Part shown: positions 5,133 through 7,528 of the stretch, piece by piece
How the letters are laid out: the number at the start of each line of letters is the position of its first letter
Position numbering within the stretch: position 1 is the stretch's first letter
Source of the DNA: Hyphomicrobiaceae bacterium
GTDB lineage: Bacteria > Pseudomonadota > Alphaproteobacteria > Rhizobiales > Hyphomicrobiaceae
DNA: 7,528 nt
Assembly: GCA_021775715.1 (NCBI GenBank)
Contig: JAJFHI010000209.1
Span: 1-7,528, forward strand
Reading direction: 5' to 3'
Notes under the pieces: generated by a model
Told to the model about the DNA's origin: nothing
What the model saw: the letters and a program-made list of their open reading frames with translations, nothing else
The model's database searches: none
Translations under genes and position numbers: made by a program

Positions 5133-6380
5133 TCACTCTGTTGGCGGCGGACCAAACACAACGACGGCGTTCAGGCCACCGAATGCAAATGAGTTCGACA
5201 TCGTGTATTTGACGTCCATGTCGCGGCCCTCGTTCGGAACATAATCGAGATCGCATTCCGGGTCTGGTTCATGAAGACCAATTGTCGGCGGCACCCAGTC
5301 TTCCTGCATGGCTTTAATGCACAGCGTCGCTTCGATACCACCACCAGCACCCAACGGGTGTCCTGTCATGGACTTTGTCGATGAGATCGCAAGTTTCCTC
5401 GCATGGTCGCCGAACACCTCCTTGATGGCATTCGTTTCGTTGACGTCGTTGACGGCCGTCGCGGTACCATGGGCGTTGAGATAGTCGATGGCGGTTGGTT
5501 CCAGCCCAGCGTTAGCAAGTGCCATCTTCATGGCTTCACGTGGACCTTCGACGCCTGGATTCACCATGTCGCGGGCATCCGACGTTGTCGCGTAGCCTTT
5601 GAGTTCAGCGAGGATCGTGGCGCCACGCGCTATGGCGTGGTCGTAGCTTTCAAGAACCAGAAGGCCCGCACCCTCACCCAGAACTGTGCCGTTTCGGTTT
5701 TTCGAGAACGGGAAGCAGCCTTCAGGTGATAACACGTGCAACGCCTGCCAGGCTTTCATGGTGCCATAGTTGATCACGGATTCTGATGCACCGGCGATGG
5801 CAACATCAACAAGGCCCTGCTGTATGTAATCACGTGCCTGGCCGATGGCATGGGTTGCCGTCGAACATGCTGAGCAAGTTGCAAATGTCGGTCCGCGAAT
5901 ACCGAACTCGATCCCGACGTGGGCGGCCGCTGACGACCCAATGATTCGTAGAAGTGTTAGAGGGTGGGTTGCGCGCTTGTTGTCGATAAACAGGTCACGG
6001 TAGGCTTTTTCAAAAGTGACAAGGCCACCGGCGCCTGAGCCGACAATACACGCCGAGCGATAAGGATCGACGAATGGTACTTCGAGGCCCGCTTGCTTGA
6101 CGGCTTCGTCTGCGGCGGCAGCCGCGTACCAGGAAAAGCGGTCGGCGTGCAGGATAATTTTATCGCGTGAAAAATGCTTCAACCGCGCCTTGTGATCAAA
6201 GTTTTTGATCTGCGCTGCTATCTTGATCTTCAGGTCTTCCAATGGAAAGCCTTCAAGTGGACTGACGCCCGACTTGCCAGCTTTAACACCAGCCCAAAGC
6301 TCATCCACTGTTTCACCGATTGGCGTGACGGCGCCAAGCCCCGTCACGACGACACGACGTGCGCCGTTCGCTTCTGCCAT
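5133..6380 (-). CDS. fabF: Beta-ketoacyl-ACP synthase II (FabF-like)
   Basis: A 415-residue cytoplasmic thiolase-fold condensing enzyme that joins an acyl chain on its Cys with malonyl-ACP and releases CO2. Catalytic residues are present: Cys172 in SACSTATHAIG, His304 in NAHGTAT, Lys336 and His341 in STKSMTGHPLGAGG, and Phe400 in NSFAFGG. The N-terminus RRVVVTGLGAVTPIG is typical. Two regions near the acyl pocket differ from E. coli FabF: the PFFVPST-like segment is replaced by HPLTLLRIIGSS (139-150), and the flexible gate GFGF loop reads AFGG after Phe398, with Ala399 for Gly. These point to a specialised substrate range, though this is inference. An AAGGA site lies 12 bases before ATG 6380, rather far. 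The gene follows acp after a 125-base gap with a hairpin and ends before a strong terminator. Family certain; the symbol marks homology, not proof of the housekeeping role. Confidence 0.93.
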   Translation of the reverse strand: MAEANGARRVVVTGLGAVTPIGETVDELWAGVKAGKSGVSPLEGFPLEDLKIKIAAQIKNFDHKARLKHFSRDKIILHADRFSWYAAAAADEAVKQAGLEVPFVDPYRSACIVGSGAGGLVTFEKAYRDLFIDNKRATHPLTLLRIIGSSAAAHVGIEFGIRGPTFATCSACSTATHAIGQARDYIQQGLVDVAIAGASESVINYGTMKAWQALHVLSPEGCFPFSKNRNGTVLGEGAGLLVLESYDHAIARGATILAELKGYATTSDARDMVNPGVEGPREAMKMALANAGLEPTAIDYLNAHGTATAVNDVNETNAIKEVFGDHARKLAISSTKSMTGHPLGAGGGIEATLCIKAMQEDWVPPTIGLHEPDPECDLDYVPNEGRDMDVKYTMSNSFAFGGLNAVVVFGPPPTE

Positions 6381-6405
6381 AACTCTACTAAGTCCTTATA
6401 AGTTA

Positions 6406-6428
6406 GGGTCCGGTTTATTGCCGGACCC
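6406..6428 (-). promoter_or_regulatory. Intercistronic hairpin between acp and fabF
   Basis: GGGTCCGG (6406-6413) and CCGGACCC (6421-6428) form a perfect 8-bp stem around a seven-base loop. On the minus strand it is followed by TAACTTATAAGG, which is not a T-tract. It is therefore more likely an mRNA-stabilising or processing hairpin than a full terminator. It sits directly before the fabF ribosome binding site, and could keep acp message in excess over fabF. Confidence 0.5.
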
Positions 6429-6505
6429 CGAAACCTGCAGGGCAGAATCGTTGCCCGAAATCTATTTAATTCACGCGTTGCGCGGGAATGTCATTGCCGA
6501 CGTGT

Positions 6506-6775
6506 TTATGCAGTTGCAGCAGAGCCGCCATTGCCTTCGACAAGCGCCTTTACCTTCTCGACGACCGATCCGACCGTCTTGAAATCTTCAACATCGTCAT
6601 TCGCGTTGTATGGAATTTCAATACCGAAGGTATCTTCGATATCGAAAACTATCATCGCGAGGTCGAGAGATTCGATCTTGAGGTCCGTCAGGTTCGTCGA
6701 CATACCAATGTCGTCCTGGGGCTCTTTCATGTGTTTCTTCAGGATCTCGATGATCTTGGTTGCGACTTCGTCCAT
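6506..6775 (-). CDS. Acyl carrier protein (specialised type)
   Basis: An 89-residue acidic four-helix carrier protein. Ser36 in LKIESLDLAM is the expected 4'-phosphopantetheine site, and the following helix MIVFDIEDTFGIEIP (41-55) is the classic helix II. The residue before the serine is Glu rather than the near-universal Asp of housekeeping ACP. The tail after residue 80 (GNGGSAATA) is a short flexible Gly/Ala extension. It lacks the AcpXL-type IPLEKW motif, so it is not obviously the lipid A very-long-chain carrier. The start is ATG 6775 with AAGGGG 12 bases upstream. It is the first gene of a two-gene unit with fabF and divergent from a FadD-like ligase, which suggests it carries chains for that pair. 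Confidence 0.92.
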   Translation of the reverse strand: MDEVATKIIEILKKHMKEPQDDIGMSTNLTDLKIESLDLAMIVFDIEDTFGIEIPYNANDDVEDFKTVGSVVEKVKALVEGNGGSAATA

Positions 6776-7164
6776 TTTGCTTTTTTACCCCTTCGCAGTA
6801 AGAGCCGGGGCCCTTCGATACTTGAAACCGAGTTAAATATCAGGGCGATGCGCCCCGAATACTTTCGCGTCACATATCCCTAAACGTTTCCCAAGTCCAG
6901 CCACTGAGCCAGTCCTGTGACAGCACGTAACTGGGCTTTTACCGCAATAAGTGTGCCGAATAAGTTCCCTAGGCAACAGCCTGGCACTTTCCCACCCTAT
7001 CGAACGGAGCCGCACGCTGGCATTCAAACGTAAATAAGTGTTCAATGTAACCAAATGTTTGCAGCCAGAAAAACGCTGAGTGCGGAGTTTTTGTGGTCAC
7101 TTGCTACCAACGACTGAGTGTCGATAAATCCAACAAACACGGCACCTTGGGAGGATAACTTCAA
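6776..7164. other. Divergent intergenic region between acp and the acyl-CoA ligase gene
   Basis: 389 bases that should hold promoters for both directions. Visible structures are a five-bp hairpin GGGCG-ATG-CGCCC at 6843-6855, a nine-base palindrome CTGTGACAG at 6915-6923, and a nested pair (GTGCC 6953-6957 with GGCAC 6983-6987, enclosing AGGC-AACA-GCCT 6971-6982). A poor sigma-70-like pair for the ligase is TTCAAA (7023-7028) and TGTAAC (7046-7051) with a 17-base spacer. No convincing minus-strand promoter and no protein gene were seen. Confidence 0.5.
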
Positions 7165-7528
7165 ATGGCGAATTCAGAGGGTTTCGGCAAGAATGCCGGA
7201 GATTCAGCCTCCACGCCAACACACCCTTGGCTCAAGCGGTATCCAGCTGATGTCAATTGGCATCAGACCTTCGAGGCACATCCGTTGCCTGAACTTATGG
7301 ATAGGGCCGTCAAAAAATACGCAAGTTTGCCGTGCACGACCTTTCTCGGAAAAACGCTAACGTTTGCCGAAATGGGACAGTTGGTTGATCGCACAGCTGC
7401 AGGCTTGCAGAAATTCGGCATAACCAAAGGCATGCGTGTTGGTCTGTTTTTGCCGAATTGCCCGACCTTCGTCATTTACTATTTTGCCATTCTCAAGGCC
7501 GGCGGCACCGTCGTTAACTTTAATCCAC
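7165..7528 (+). CDS. Long-chain acyl-CoA ligase, FadD-like (N-terminal part, cut by window edge)
   Basis: The first 121 codons of an adenylate-forming enzyme that activates fatty or dicarboxylic acids to acyl-CoA using ATP. PWLKRYPADVNWH (about 21-33) matches the WLxRYPADV opening of E. coli FadD. ELMDRAVKKYASLPCTTFLGKTLTFAEM (about 44-71), GITKGMRVGLFLPNCPTFVIYYFAILKAGGTVVNFNP (about 85-121) are the usual first N-domain blocks of the family. ATP-binding and catalytic motifs lie beyond the window. The start ATG 7165 has a strong GGGAGGA (7149-7155) 9 bases upstream. The first 20 residues (Gly/Ser/Asn-rich) are probably a flexible tail. It is transcribed away from acp-fabF, so it may supply or recover acyl chains for the same pathway. 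Confidence 0.9.
   Translation, partial: MANSEGFGKNAGDSASTPTHPWLKRYPADVNWHQTFEAHPLPELMDRAVKKYASLPCTTFLGKTLTFAEMGQLVDRTAAGLQKFGITKGMRVGLFLPNCPTFVIYYFAILKAGGTVVNFNP

Noticed and set aside
6833..7054. Minus-strand frame of 73 codons in the divergent intergenic region
   Set aside because: TTG start, no ribosome binding site, Arg/Leu-rich product without family features.

Overview
The window looks like chromosomal DNA of an alphaproteobacterium, perhaps of the Rhodospirillales. This is inferred from moderately GC-rich codon use, an ELM1/GtrOC1-family gene, and a dedicated ACP/FabF pair opposite a FadD-type ligase. No transposase, integrase, CRISPR array or phage gene is visible. I would call it ordinary core or near-core sequence with some unusual regulatory structure between genes, and I saw no clear new multi-gene system.

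Left part (1-1604, + strand): a tight operon. The last codons of an unidentified protein end in an ATGA overlap with a GNAT acetyltransferase gene. That gene in turn ends in an ATGA overlap with a carbon-nitrogen hydrolase (nitrilase superfamily) gene. The pair probably acts together on an amine or amide substrate that the sequence does not reveal.

Middle-left (1605-3126, + strand): a tRNA gene with anticodon CAT (elongator Met or lysidine-type Ile2) with its own likely promoter, then a YghU-type glutathione S-transferase gene. The YghU leader has an inverted repeat and a hairpin that covers the Shine-Dalgarno sequence. A 380-base non-coding stretch follows, with two overlapping hairpins and a possible 30-codon ORF.

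Middle (3127-5027): an ELM1/GtrOC1-type putative glycosyltransferase gene on the + strand converges on a small cyclophilin-like-fold gene on the - strand. The roughly 310 bases between them are rich in short palindromes and contain a possible 23-codon ORF with an Arg-rich middle.

Right part (5040-7528): on the - strand an acyl carrier protein gene is followed by a beta-ketoacyl-ACP synthase II (FabF) gene, with a perfect hairpin between them and a strong intrinsic terminator after fabF. Facing away from them on the + strand is the start of a long-chain acyl-CoA ligase (FadD-like) gene, cut by the window edge. The ACP has Glu-Ser-Leu-Asp where Asp-Ser-Leu is usual, and the synthase differs from housekeeping FabF in its gate regions. 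This suggests a dedicated acyl-chain pathway beside, rather than within, bulk fatty acid synthesis. About 390 bases between acp and the ligase gene should hold divergent promoters.
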